64,000 nucleotides of DNA, taken from the NCBI GenBank assembly GCA_001899285.1, contig MKWA01000022.1, positions 412,507-476,506 of the forward strand. The letters are read 5' to 3'. The notes below the pieces were generated by a model. The model had not been told where the DNA came from. It saw only the letters and a program-made list of their open reading frames with translations, and searched no databases. The DNA is from Rhizobiales bacterium 64-17 (GTDB taxonomy: Bacteria > Pseudomonadota > Alphaproteobacteria > Rhizobiales > Xanthobacteraceae). Shown in pieces: positions 29,301 through 37,081 of the stretch (position 1 is its first letter; each line of letters opens with the position of its first letter). A program made the position numbers and the translations under genes.

Positions 29301-29470
29301 GAATCCTCCGGGCTGATGCCGCGCTGGGTGAGCTGCACATAGATGATCGGAATCTTGACGTCCGGCTCGGCCTCTTTCGGGATCGTCTGATAGGCCACGA
29401 AACCCGCAAGCAGCAGGAAGATCAGGCTGGCGATGGTCAATCGCGCGTGGCTGATGGCAACGTCGATCAT
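26363..29470 (-). CDS. RND-family efflux pump inner-membrane transporter
   Basis: 1035-residue proton-driven transporter of the AcrB/MexB superfamily with the usual 2x(1 + 5) membrane-helix layout and two large periplasmic loops. The proton relay aspartates are in helix 4 (VGMLVDDAIIVSEF, about residue 405), and NAGVIVNNNIVLIDTYDRL marks the second half. The N-terminus MIDVAISHARLTIASLIFLL and the GISPEDSERLLLRPVETQL loop suggest the multidrug/detergent subgroup without clear heavy-metal motifs. It is last in the TetR-MFP-RND operon; no outer-membrane channel gene is present, so it likely uses a shared TolC-like protein. Confidence 0.95.
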   Translation of the reverse strand: MIDVAISHARLTIASLIFLLLAGFVAYQTIPKEAEPDVKIPIIYVQLTQRGISPEDSERLLLRPVETQLKSVANVKEMRSTGYEGGGYVLLEFEAGFNSNAALADVRAKVDQAKRDLPKDADEPSVQEVNLSLYPVLVVGLSGDLPERSLLRIARAAKNAVEQVPGVLSAELRGARDEAVEIIAEPMLLKSYGISLDQLIQSFGTQNNLIAAGALEGETGRFSVKVPALIEHPEDVLKIPLTASADAAVTLGDVAQVRPTFKDATSVTRVNGRPAMTIEVSKRTGANLIETVDGVRRTIDTLRKTWPEAVHVSFTQDKSKVIRQMLHDLQNSVATGVLLVIVIIMFTLGFRASLFIGIAIPASFLAGVLGLQLAGLTVNIVVLFSLILAVGMLVDDAIIVSEFAERRMAEGMPPQQAYSLAARRMAGPVIAATATRVAAFSPLLFWPGIVGEFMKYLPITLIATLSASLVVALFFTPTLGALLGKASPVPHDERAADNGFYMRLVKRALARPGATLAIAAALLILVPVAYGKFGSGVEFFPDVEPDFGQIIVHGRGNLSLEEKNRVLALAEKRVLTMTGLQTVYTRVGEQPRGSSEITEDTIGIIQYEFSDWKVRPTAREIMAEIRTATADIPGVSIEVTAPRGGPPTGKPVQVQIGGLNPDALPAAAKKVAALLAERSDIRDLDDGLPLPGIDWKIDVNKSEAAKYGASPTSVGTAVQLVTNGVKVTEYRPSDSDKAVDILVRFPDNMRSLDRIDDLRVQTQAGSVPIGNFVERKAAPRVGYINRIAGNRVITVTANVAQGVQTAKTQEEIAATLAKADLGPGVTWRLKGEDEERAKAGAFLMKAFGVAIFLIFAILLAQFNRLTSVGLVLSAVVLSTIGVLLGLLIMGQPFGVVMTGIGVIANAGVIVNNNIVLIDTYDRLKREGMAARDAILETCRERARPVLLTAVTAILGVLPIAFGVNIEFLTRELTVGAPATQWWISLSTAIVFGLGFATILTLIVTPAALMAIEKGRLWRLRRLERWRGKPAAQPAE

Positions 29471-29491
29471 CGATGAATGCCCCGCGTTCGT

Positions 29492-30586
29492 TCAGCGTGC
29501 CGTCAAGGCGGTCGGCGGCACGGCAACGGTTTCGACGCGCTGCGCCTCGCGCACGAAATCCTGGCCCTGCACGATCACCCGCGCGCCATCCGCAACGCCG
29601 GTGACCCACATCATCGCCTGGGCGTCTTCGGCCGGCGCCACCGGAACGAATGCGACCATGTTCTGATCGTCGACGATGCGGATGCCGAGTTCGCCCTTCG
29701 ACGAGAACACCAGCGCCGAGCGGGGAATGCGGGTCGCCGGCACCGGCGAGACGGGGATCGTCACCTCGGCGGTAATGCCGTCCGGAATTTTCATGTCGGG
29801 ATTGGCGATCTCGACCTCGACGCGATAGGTGCGGGTGGTCTGGCTCGCGGACTTGGAGACATAACGCACTTTGCCGGTCACCGTCTGCCCGGTGACGAGC
29901 CGCACCTCGGCCTGGTGGCCGAGTTCGATGCCGGCGAGCTTGCGCTCCGAAACCTCGACCACCGCGAGCAGCGGATCAAGCGCGACCATCTGTGCGATCT
30001 CCTTGCCGGAGAACGAGAACGCCGAGGTGCCGACTTCGGCCGGAACGTCGGTGACAACGCCGTCCCACGGTGCACGCACCACGCCACGGTCGCGTTCGGC
30101 CTCGGCGGCGGCGAGGCTTGCCTCCGCGGCTTTCACCTGCGCTTCCAGACTTGAGAGTTCGAGCCGCGGCGCGGCGTTGACGGCGATCAGCCGGCGCTTG
30201 GCTTCCAGTTCGTCACGGCGCTGGTCGAGCAGGGCGCGCGCCTGCAGCACCTGCGCCTCGCGCGCCTCGTCGGACAGAATGGCGAGCACATCGTTGGCCT
30301 TGACGTGGCTGCCACGGCGCACCCGCAGATCGTTGAGCACGCCGCCGGTGCGCGCCAGCACCATCACCTTGCGGTCCGCCTCGGTGCGGCCCGACAGGAC
30401 GAATTTGCGCTGATGCGCGACGACATGCGTCTCCAGGACGCCGACGCGGAATGGCTTGTCGGCCGCTGCGGCCTGTTCGCCCGGCGTCTTCGCTGGCGGC
30501 GCTTCGTGCGGCGACAGATGTCCGGACGCGATCCAGAGCGCGACCGCGGCGACGAGGCCGACGGCGGTGATACGGGCGGCTTTCAT
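29492..30586 (-). CDS. RND efflux periplasmic adaptor (membrane fusion protein)
   Basis: 364 residues. An N-terminal membrane anchor or signal (AARITAVGLVAAVALWIASG) is followed by the barrel-sandwich half VLARTGGVLNDLRVRRGSHV, a coiled-coil hairpin (about 100-160, DEAREAQVLQARALLDQRRD) and the return WDGVVTDVPAEVG. Links the inner-membrane pump at 26363-29470 to an outer-membrane channel. Overlaps the TetR gene by 4 bp and lies 21 bp before the pump gene. Confidence 0.93.
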   Translation of the reverse strand: MKAARITAVGLVAAVALWIASGHLSPHEAPPAKTPGEQAAAADKPFRVGVLETHVVAHQRKFVLSGRTEADRKVMVLARTGGVLNDLRVRRGSHVKANDVLAILSDEAREAQVLQARALLDQRRDELEAKRRLIAVNAAPRLELSSLEAQVKAAEASLAAAEAERDRGVVRAPWDGVVTDVPAEVGTSAFSFSGKEIAQMVALDPLLAVVEVSERKLAGIELGHQAEVRLVTGQTVTGKVRYVSKSASQTTRTYRVEVEIANPDMKIPDGITAEVTIPVSPVPATRIPRSALVFSSKGELGIRIVDDQNMVAFVPVAPAEDAQAMMWVTGVADGARVIVQGQDFVREAQRVETVAVPPTALTAR

Positions 30587-31203
30587 GAACGCTCCGAGGA
30601 TGTCGGTTTGAGCATGTGGCGCACCAGATCCATGAACAGCGGCACCAGCGTGCGCGGCTCGAATGACGGATTGGCGACGCGGCGGTTCCAGACGCCGTCG
30701 ACGATCACCATCAGCATGGTGGCGATGGCGTCATAGTCGGCAGTCTTCGAGACTTCGCCGCGCGCGGCGGCGGCTTGCAGCATGGCGATCAGACGCGCGT
30801 GGACTTCCGTGTCGAAGTCCTGATGGATGCGGGCCACATCGGGGTTGCGCCGGCTTTCGGTGGCGATCTCCAGACAGAGGCCGATCTGTTCGTCGGTGCG
30901 TTCGGCGAAATAATGCTGTGCCATTCCTTCCAGCACCGAGAAAAAGTCGGCGGAGACATCGATGCTGGCGAAATGCTGGCCGACCTCGGTGCGGTCGCGC
31001 TCGGCGATGCCGGCGATGATCGCTTCCTTCGACGGGAAATAGCGATAGAGGTTGCCGGCGCTCATGCCGGCCTCGGCGCAAATCTGCTGCATCGAGGTCT
31101 GATGGAAACCGAGCCGCGCGAAGCAGCGGGCGGCGGCATCGAGAATGTCCGCGCGCCGATTGGTCGACGGGACGGACGGGCGGTCGCGGTCGAGTTTGAG
31201 CAT
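30583..31203 (-). CDS. TetR/AcrR-family repressor of the efflux operon
   Basis: 206-residue regulator. Start MLKLDRDRPSVPSTNRRAD at 31203, 12 bp from the palindromic operator; upstream in-frame codons would cross it, so they are rejected. HTH in residues about 18-62: ILDAAARCFARLGFHQTSMQ, then AGMSAGNLYRYFPSKEAI. The C-terminal half (VLEGMAQHYFAERTDEQIG) is the ligand-binding helical domain. First gene of the operon, so the pump and its repressor are made together and induced together when ligand releases the repressor. Confidence 0.93.
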   Translation of the reverse strand: MLKLDRDRPSVPSTNRRADILDAAARCFARLGFHQTSMQQICAEAGMSAGNLYRYFPSKEAIIAGIAERDRTEVGQHFASIDVSADFFSVLEGMAQHYFAERTDEQIGLCLEIATESRRNPDVARIHQDFDTEVHARLIAMLQAAAARGEVSKTADYDAIATMLMVIVDGVWNRRVANPSFEPRTLVPLFMDLVRHMLKPTSSERS

Positions 31204-31215
31204 GCCGATAATGGT

Positions 31216-31237
31216 TGAGAATGAACGTTCATTCTCA
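31216..31237. promoter_or_regulatory. TetR-type operator, 22-bp perfect palindrome
   Basis: Half-site TGAGAATGAAC (31216-31226) is followed directly by its exact inverse GTTCATTCTCA (31227-31237). The TGAAnGTTCA-like core is typical of AcrR/TetR-type operators. It lies 12 bp upstream of the TetR start codon, so bound repressor would block transcription of the whole TetR-adaptor-pump operon. Confidence 0.88.
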
Positions 31238-31444
31238 TAGTGGGCAAGGTGCTTCAAGTCAATGGTGTCATGGTAGGGGGTTGGTGGGGATTTGCCGATC
31301 GATGGGCAGGCCGGCCGGGAGGCCGGCGCCGGCTGTTTCCGCGCGAGGCTCGACCGGATCGGGTGGGCTAACAGCAGCCTTACCCGACGCGGATCGGCAC
31401 GGGACTGCGGCAGCGTCACGAGCGGAGTCCGCCACGCGCGCGAC

Positions 31445-31459
31445 TTCCGCTCTGCGGAA
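31445..31459. promoter_or_regulatory. IclR-type operator, copy 1 (before SDR operon)
   Basis: TTCCGC-TCT-GCGGAA, a perfect 6-bp inverted repeat with 3-bp centre. The 15-bp core is identical to the element at 35430-35444 beside the IclR gene. It lies 116 bp upstream of the SDR gene. The rest of the 372-bp gap 31204-31575 holds the TetR operator and no gene I can support. Confidence 0.7.
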
Positions 31460-31575
31460 TTATCATCCGCAACCGGTACCCGTTATTGACCCTTGCGGCG
31501 GCGCCGACGAATGCTACGACACGACGCGGTGTTACAAGGCGCTGATGCGGCCGCGCGCAACAAGGATTTCGCAGA

Positions 31576-32355
31576 ATGGATTACGGGATCAAGGGCGAGA
31601 CCGCGCTCGTCCTCGGCGGCAGCAAGGGTTTGGCGTTCGCGTGCGCGCAGGCGCTGGTGGAAGCCGGCGTGCGCGTGGCGATCAACGGTCGCAATGCGGC
31701 CGACGGTGAAGCCGCGGTCGCCAAGCTTGGCCATGGTGCGATCTTCATCCAGGGCGATCTCGGTGAAGCCGGCAAGACCGCGGCGACGATCGACGCGGCG
31801 CGCCGCGCGCTCGGGTCGATCCATATCCTCGTCACCAATGCCGGCGGTCCGCCGCCCGGCCAGTTCGACGAACATGGCATCGATGTGTGGCGCCGCGCGC
31901 TCGAGGTGAACATGCTGGCGGCGGTGGAAGCCGTGCAGCGCGTGCTGCCGGACATGCGCGCCGCGCATTTCGGCCGCATCGTCAACATCACGTCGTTCGT
32001 GGTGAAGGAGCCCTATCCGAACATGGCGCTGTCCAACAGCATCCGCGTCGCGCTCACCGGCGCGATGTCGACCTTGGCGCGCGAGGCGGCGGGCGACGGC
32101 ATCACCGTCAACAACATCCTGCCGGGGCTGATGGACACCGGCGCGTTGCAGCGCGTGATCGACGCGCGCGTGCGCAAGCAGGGCAAGACCGAAGCGCAGG
32201 TGCGCGACGAGATGGCGAAGTCGATCCCGATGCAGCGGCTCGGCACGGCGGAGGATTTCGGCCCGCTCTGCGCCTTCCTGTGCTCGAAGCACGCGAGCTA
32301 CATCACCGCGCAGAACATCGCCGTCGACGGCGGTCTGGTGCGCGGCCTCATCTGA
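31576..32355 (+). CDS. SDR-family oxidoreductase lacking the YxxxK catalytic motif
   Basis: 259-residue Rossmann-fold protein. Cofactor loop LGGSKGLAFACA (about residues 12-23) replaces the usual TGxxxGxG, and VTNAGGPPPG supplies the N-A-G motif. Where the Tyr-x-x-x-Lys pair should follow VNITSFVV, the sequence is EPYPNMALSNSIRVALTG, so the Tyr/Lys pair is absent. The same L-S-N-x-x-R replacement occurs in a recognised subgroup of SDR proteins, so it is probably a functional variant. Start ATG at 31576 with AAGGA upstream. First gene of a rightward operon with enoyl-CoA hydratase and 3-hydroxyacyl-CoA dehydrogenase, suggesting a role in acyl-CoA metabolism. Confidence 0.9.
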   Translation: MDYGIKGETALVLGGSKGLAFACAQALVEAGVRVAINGRNAADGEAAVAKLGHGAIFIQGDLGEAGKTAATIDAARRALGSIHILVTNAGGPPPGQFDEHGIDVWRRALEVNMLAAVEAVQRVLPDMRAAHFGRIVNITSFVVKEPYPNMALSNSIRVALTGAMSTLAREAAGDGITVNNILPGLMDTGALQRVIDARVRKQGKTEAQVRDEMAKSIPMQRLGTAEDFGPLCAFLCSKHASYITAQNIAVDGGLVRGLI

Positions 32356-32376
32356 TATCCAGCAGGACAACATAAT

Positions 32377-33150
32377 ATGGCTTCCGATGTGAGCGTCGAA
32401 CGCCCCGCCGCGGGCATTGCTCTGGTCCGCTACAACCGGCCGCAATCGCGCAACGCGCTCGACGCCGCGGTGCGCCGCGAGATCGCCGAACAGCTCAACG
32501 CTTTGGCTGAAGATAAAGACGTCCGCGCGGTCGTGCTGACCGGCACCGACAAGGTGTTCGCGGCCGGTGCGGATCTGTCGGAAATGTCGAAGCTCGATGC
32601 GGTCGGCTTTCACGGACTCAACACCGCGAAATCGTGGAAGGCGATCACCGCGTTTCCGAAACCGCTGATCGCGGCGGTCAACGGCTTCGCGCTCGGCGGC
32701 GGCTGCGAGCTGGCGATGCACTGCGACATCATCATTGCTGGTGAATCCGCGAAGTTTGGCCAGCCCGAGGTGAAGGTCGGCATCATTCCCGGCGCCGGCG
32801 GCACGCAACGGCTGACCCGCGCGGTCGGAAAATTCCGCGCCAATCTCTATCTGATGACCGGCCGCATTTTCGATGCGCGCACCGCGCTGGAGATGGGACT
32901 GGTCAGCGAGGTGGTCGCCGACGACAGCGTCGAGAAGACCGCGATCGCGCTGGCGAGCGAGCTGGCGGCGTTGCCGCCGCTGTCGCTGAAATTCATCAAG
33001 GAGGCGGTCGGCCTCGCCGACAACGCACCGCTCGATGCGGCGCTGGATTTCGAGCGGCGCGCCTGCCAGTTCCTGTTCGCCAGCGCCGACAAGAACGAGG
33101 GCATGACCGCGTTCCTGCAGAAGCGCAAGCCGACCTACACCGGAGAATAA
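32377..33150 (+). CDS. Enoyl-CoA hydratase (crotonase family)
   Basis: 257 residues. Hydrates trans-2-enoyl-CoA to 3-hydroxyacyl-CoA. Oxyanion-hole segments FAAGADLSEM (about 62-71) and FALGGGCELAMHCDI, and both catalytic glutamates (GGCELA near 112 and GQPEVKVGIIPGAGGTQR near 132) are present, so it should be a true hydratase. Resembles PaaF/FadB1x types. Lies 21 bp after the SDR gene and 4 bp before the dehydrogenase gene. Confidence 0.94.
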   Translation: MASDVSVERPAAGIALVRYNRPQSRNALDAAVRREIAEQLNALAEDKDVRAVVLTGTDKVFAAGADLSEMSKLDAVGFHGLNTAKSWKAITAFPKPLIAAVNGFALGGGCELAMHCDIIIAGESAKFGQPEVKVGIIPGAGGTQRLTRAVGKFRANLYLMTGRIFDARTALEMGLVSEVVADDSVEKTAIALASELAALPPLSLKFIKEAVGLADNAPLDAALDFERRACQFLFASADKNEGMTAFLQKRKPTYTGE

Positions 33151-33154
33151 GAAA

Positions 33155-34639
33155 ATGACCACGGCAACGACCACGCTCGGCATCATTGGCGCGGGCGCGA
33201 TGGGGCAGGGCATTGCCCAGGTCGCCGCGCAGAACGGCATCATGGCGATCCTGCTCGATGCCGCGCCCGGCGCGGCGGAGAAGGGCCGTGCCGCGGTGAT
33301 GCAACGGATCGACAAGCTCGCCGCCAAGGGCCAGGCCGACGCGGCCGCTGCCGGCGCGCTGCTCAAGGTCGCGTCCGGTTACGCCGATTTCGCGCCGTGT
33401 GACTTTGTTGTTGAGGCGGTGGTCGAACGGCTCGACGTCAAACAGGCGGTGTTCGCCGAGCTTGAAAAGGTCGTGCGCGACGATGCGATCCTCGCGTCGA
33501 ATACCTCGTCGCTGCCGATCGGCTCGATCGCGCGCACCTGCCGCAAGCCGGAGCGCGTCGCGGGTCTGCACTTCTTCAATCCGGTGCCGGTGATGAAGCT
33601 GGTCGAGGTGGTGCGCGGCCCGGCCAGCAGCGAGGCGACGGTGCGCGCGCTGCTCGATCTTGGCACGCGGCTCGGTCGCACGCCGATCGAGGTGAAGGAT
33701 ACGCCCGGCTTCCTCGTCAATCTCGGTGGCCGCGCGCTGAACACCGAGGCGCTGGCGATCCTGCAGGAGAATGTCGCGCCGTGCGCGACCATCGATGCGA
33801 TCCTGCGCGATTGCTGCGGCTTCCGCATGGGTCCGTTCGAGCTGATGGACCTCACCGGCATGGACGTGAACTTCCCGGTGACGGAGATTGTCTGGAACGG
33901 ATACTTCAACGATCCGCGGCTGCGCTCGACGCCGTTCCACGCGTCGCTGTTCCGCAGCGGCCTGCTCGGGCGCAAGACCGGCAGCGGCTATTATCATTAT
34001 CAAGACGGCAAGGCTGTGTTGCCGGAGGCGACGCCGCCCACAGGCAGCCCGCCGAAAGCGGTGGTGCTGGCGGAAGACCATGAGTTGTTGCGCACGCTCT
34101 GCGCCGCCGCCAAGGTCGAGGTGCTCGCGCGCGACGACAGTAAATCACCGATCTTGGCCGCGCCGTGGGGCGAGGACTGCACCGCGCTGTCGCAACGGCT
34201 GAAGCTTGATGCGAAGCGGCTGGTGGCGATCGATCCCGCCGGCAAGACCGACGGGCGCGTCACGCTGATGACTGCGCCCGGCGCGGACGCCGCGGTGCGC
34301 GACAGCGTCGCCGCGCTGTGCCGCGATGCCGGCCGGCAGGTGTCGGTGATCGCGGATTCGCCGGGCTTCGTCGCGCAGCGCGTCGTCGCCATGGTCGCCA
34401 ATCTCGCTTGCGAGATCGCGCAGATGCAGCTTGCCGATCCGGCGTCGGTGGACAAGGCGTATCAGCTCGCGCTCGCCTATCCGATGGGACCGCTTGCGAT
34501 GGCCGATGCCTGGGGCGTGAAGCGCATCTACGACGTGCTTGTCACGTTGCAGCAGATCACCGGCGACGACCGCTACCGGCCGAGCCAGTGGCTGCGCCGC
34601 CGCGCATTGCTCGGCTTGTCGGCGCTGACGCCCGCCTAG
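33155..34639 (+). CDS. 3-hydroxyacyl-CoA dehydrogenase (PaaH-like, long form)
   Basis: 494 residues. NAD-binding GIIGAGAMGQGIAQVAA (about 10-26), ASNTSSLPI and the catalytic histidine in GLHFFNPVPVMKLVEVV (about 140) mark a 3-hydroxyacyl-CoA dehydrogenase. The first C-terminal domain ends with LGRKTGSGYYHY; a second domain with DSPGFVAQRVVAMVANLACE, given here as SPGFVAQRVVAMVANL, makes the long form seen in PaaH/PhaC of phenylacetate catabolism. Oxidises the hydroxyacyl-CoA made by the upstream hydratase. Convergent with the IclR gene, 10 bp apart. Confidence 0.94.
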   Translation: MTTATTTLGIIGAGAMGQGIAQVAAQNGIMAILLDAAPGAAEKGRAAVMQRIDKLAAKGQADAAAAGALLKVASGYADFAPCDFVVEAVVERLDVKQAVFAELEKVVRDDAILASNTSSLPIGSIARTCRKPERVAGLHFFNPVPVMKLVEVVRGPASSEATVRALLDLGTRLGRTPIEVKDTPGFLVNLGGRALNTEALAILQENVAPCATIDAILRDCCGFRMGPFELMDLTGMDVNFPVTEIVWNGYFNDPRLRSTPFHASLFRSGLLGRKTGSGYYHYQDGKAVLPEATPPTGSPPKAVVLAEDHELLRTLCAAAKVEVLARDDSKSPILAAPWGEDCTALSQRLKLDAKRLVAIDPAGKTDGRVTLMTAPGADAAVRDSVAALCRDAGRQVSVIADSPGFVAQRVVAMVANLACEIAQMQLADPASVDKAYQLALAYPMGPLAMADAWGVKRIYDVLVTLQQITGDDRYRPSQWLRRRALLGLSALTPA

Positions 34640-34649
34640 TTGCGGCCGC

Positions 34650-35405
34650 TCAATTCACCGGCCGATTAAGCTGGTGGCGCGCGGTGAGCGCCACCAGTTT
34701 CGCCGTCAGCGGTCCGCGCATGTCCTTTTCGCTGACGGTCGAGGTCGCGACCGGCACGGTGATCACGCCGATCTCGGTGCCGTTCGACACCGGCACGGCA
34801 ATGCCGCCGATGCCTTTGTGCCAGGTGTCGCGGGCGATCACCACCGGTTCGGCGAGCGCGTCGGCGAGCCGCTGCTCGAACGCGGCGACCGGTTGCCGCC
34901 GCCGCGCCAGATTGGCGCGGATGCGCGTCACCACCACGCGGCGGTCGGCCTCGTTGCAGGCTTTCAAGAGGCCAAGCCCGGACGCGGAGGTGGCGAGCGG
35001 CAGCCGCGCACCGATCTCCATGCGCACCGCCAGCATGTTGCGGCCCTGAATGCAGTCGAGGAACGTCGCGTAGAGCCCGTCGCGCTGGGCGAAGCCGCAG
35101 GTCTCGCCGGTCTGCTCGGAAATCTGCACCAGCACCGGCCGCACCTGATGCAGCAGCGGTGCCTGCGACAGCACCGGATAGCCCAGCGTCAGCACCTGCG
35201 GCGTCAGGATATAGGCGCGGGTGGTACGATCGTAGGTGATGTAGCCCAGCTCGCGCAGCGTATAAACCAGCCGCGAGATCGTGGACGGGGCCAGTTTGGT
35301 TTCGCGTGCGAGTTCGCCGTTGCTCAGCCCGCCGGGCTTGCGCGAAAACGCGCGCAGCACGCTGAGCCCGCGCTGCAGCGCGGTGACGAATTGTCGGTCC
35401 TCCAT
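34650..35405 (-). CDS. IclR-family regulator of the acyl-CoA degradation cluster
   Basis: 251 residues. Start MEDRQFVTALQRGLSVL at 35405. The opening QFVTALQRGLSVLRAFSRK is the PcaR/PobR/PcaU-type start of aromatic-acid IclR regulators. Winged helix at about 10-70 (NGELARETKLAPSTISRLVY). Effector domain contains GLYATFLDCIQG, LPLATSASGLGLL and GGIAVPVSNG. It lies between two divergent rightward units, and TTCCGC-TCT-GCGGAA palindromes occur next to it and at both neighbouring target promoters, so it probably controls SDR-hydratase-dehydrogenase, ligase-crotonase and itself. Confidence 0.92.
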   Translation of the reverse strand: MEDRQFVTALQRGLSVLRAFSRKPGGLSNGELARETKLAPSTISRLVYTLRELGYITYDRTTRAYILTPQVLTLGYPVLSQAPLLHQVRPVLVQISEQTGETCGFAQRDGLYATFLDCIQGRNMLAVRMEIGARLPLATSASGLGLLKACNEADRRVVVTRIRANLARRRQPVAAFEQRLADALAEPVVIARDTWHKGIGGIAVPVSNGTEIGVITVPVATSTVSEKDMRGPLTAKLVALTARHQLNRPVN

Positions 35406-35428
35406 GGGCCTCTGCCGCTCCCGTATCT

Positions 35429-35445
35429 TTTCCGCTCTGCGGAAA
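35429..35445. promoter_or_regulatory. IclR-type operator, copy 2 (iclR/ligase divergent region)
   Basis: TTTCCGC-TCT-GCGGAAA, a perfect 7-bp inverted repeat 23 bp upstream of the IclR gene and 82 bp upstream of the divergent CoA ligase gene. Core identical to the site at 31445-31459. Likely site of autoregulation and of control of the ligase operon. Confidence 0.72.
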
Positions 35446-35526
35446 GCCGTTTCGCATATATTGTCATAAGCCGCCGCGCCTGAGAAACAGGTAAGGTGAA
35501 AAAATCGAGTTGAGGGGAGTGTTGGC

Positions 35527-37071
35527 GTGCTGGCTGGTGACATGCTGCGCCGTTCGGCGAAGCGATTTCCTGACAAACCCGCGATCATCTGCGGCGACGA
35601 GACCTTGACCTATCGCGCGCTCGACGCGCGGGCCAATGCGCTCGCCCACGCGCTCATCGGGCTCGGGCTGCCGAAGGGCGCCAAGGTGGCGATGCTCAGC
35701 CGCAACGTGACCGATTACGGCACGGTGTTCTTCGGCGTCGCCCGCACCGGCTACGTGCTGGTCAACGTCTCGGTGCTGTATGCGCCGGAGGAATTGACCT
35801 TCGTGCTGAACAAGGCCGATGCCGACGTGCTGATCTTCGATCCGTTCCTGGCGGAGAAGGTCGAGGCGGTGAAGGGCGATGTGCCGCGCATCAAGACCTT
35901 CATTTCGCTCAGCGACGCGCCGGCTTCCATCGGCGCCAAAACCATCGACGACTTCATCGCCGGCGCGCCGACGACGCTGCCGGACGTCAAGATCGCGGAA
36001 AGCGATCCGTTCTGCATGACCTATACCGGCGGCACCACCGGCCGGCCGAAAGGCGTGCTGTGCAGCCATCGCGCGCGTGACATCACAGCGCATACGGTGA
36101 TGGTGGAAGAGGCGATCGACGAGCGCGATGTGGTGGCGATCGTGACGCCGCTGTTCCATGTCGCCGCGCTCAACATCATGTTCCAGCCGGCGATCCTCGC
36201 CGGCGCGACGACGACATTCCTGACGCGCTGGTCCGCGCCCGGATTCATGGAGATGGCGGAGCGCACCGGCGTCACCGCCGCGTTCATGGTGCCGACGCAG
36301 GCGAGCACGCTGGTCCGCGATCCGGAGTTCGATGCCACGAAGCTCAAGACCTGGCGCAAGCTGTCGTTTGCCGGCGCGCCGATGCCGGACTGGGTGCAGC
36401 GCGAGTTGAAGGCGAAGCTGCCGAACCTGCTGCTGACGCAGATTTACGGCCAGTCGGAAATGGGCGTGATCTGCGTGATCCGCGACTGGTATCTGCCGGA
36501 AAAGCTCGGCGCAGTCGGCCGTCAGGCTTACAATGTCGATATCGCGGTGGTCGATCCGCAGGGCAAGCCGGTGAAGGTCGGCGAGATCGGCGAAATCGTC
36601 TCGCATGGCGACAATCTGATGCTCGAATATTACAACGAGCCGGAGCAAACCAAGGGGTTCTTCAAGCTCGGTGACGGCTGGGGCTGGTCCGGCGATCTCG
36701 GCGTGATGGACGAGGATGGCTTCGTCACGCTGGTGGACCGCTCCAAGGACATGATCATCTCCGGCGGCGAGAACATCTATCCGATGGAGATCGAGAACAC
36801 GCTGTACGAACACCCGGCGGTGGCCGAATGCGCGGTGTTCGGCGTGCCGGACGACAAGTTCGGCGAGGTGCCGATCGCCTATGTGCTGCTGAAGGACAAG
36901 CAGACCGTGTCCGCCGACGAACTGGTGGAGCACTGCGCCAAGCTGCTGGCGCGGTTCAAGCGCCCCCGTTCCGTCACCTTCGTCACCGATTTTCCGAAGA
37001 CGCCGATCGGCAAGATCCAGAAGAACATTCTGCGCGAACCGTACTGGTCGGCGCAAAAGAAGAAGATATGA
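35527..37071 (+). CDS. Acyl-CoA synthetase/ligase (AMP-binding)
   Basis: 514 residues. Activates a carboxylic acid to its CoA thioester with ATP. Start is GTG at 35527 with GAGGGGAG nine bases upstream; the next ATG lies five codons in without a better signal. Motifs: P-loop [12 protein letters not shown] (about 162-173), A-motif IYGQSEMG, and [13 protein letters not shown] with [17 protein letters not shown]; the catalytic lysine is in [11 protein letters not shown]. Opens the pathway completed by the hydratase, dehydrogenase and SDR of the neighbouring operon. The acid could be aliphatic or aromatic. Confidence 0.94.
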   Translation: MLAGDMLRRSAKRFPDKPAIICGDETLTYRALDARANALAHALIGLGLPKGAKVAMLSRNVTDYGTVFFGVARTGYVLVNVSVLYAPEELTFVLNKADADVLIFDPFLAEKVEAVKGDVPRIKTFISLSDAPASIGAKTIDDFIAGAPTTLPDVKIAESDPFCMTYTGGTTGRPKGVLCSHRARDITAHTVMVEEAIDERDVVAIVTPLFHVAALNIMFQPAILAGATTTFLTRWSAPGFMEMAERTGVTAAFMVPTQASTLVRDPEFDATKLKTWRKLSFAGAPMPDWVQRELKAKLPNLLLTQIYGQSEMGVICVIRDWYLPEKLGAVGRQAYNVDIAVVDPQGKPVKVGEIGEIVSHGDNLMLEYYNEPEQTKGFFKLGDGWGWSGDLGVMDEDGFVTLVDRSKDMIISGGENIYPMEIENTLYEHPAVAECAVFGVPDDKFGEVPIAYVLLKDKQTVSADELVEHCAKLLARFKRPRSVTFVTDFPKTPIGKIQKNILREPYWSAQKKKI

Positions 37072-37081
37072 GGACGACGAG

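Noticed and set aside
26270-29476. A 1068-codon open frame on the + strand opposite the RND pump gene
   Set aside because: It mirrors the pump's codon pattern; the peptide is a His/Arg/Asp/Gly-rich string without domains, whereas the opposite strand gives a full RND transporter. GC-rich third positions create such open antisense frames.
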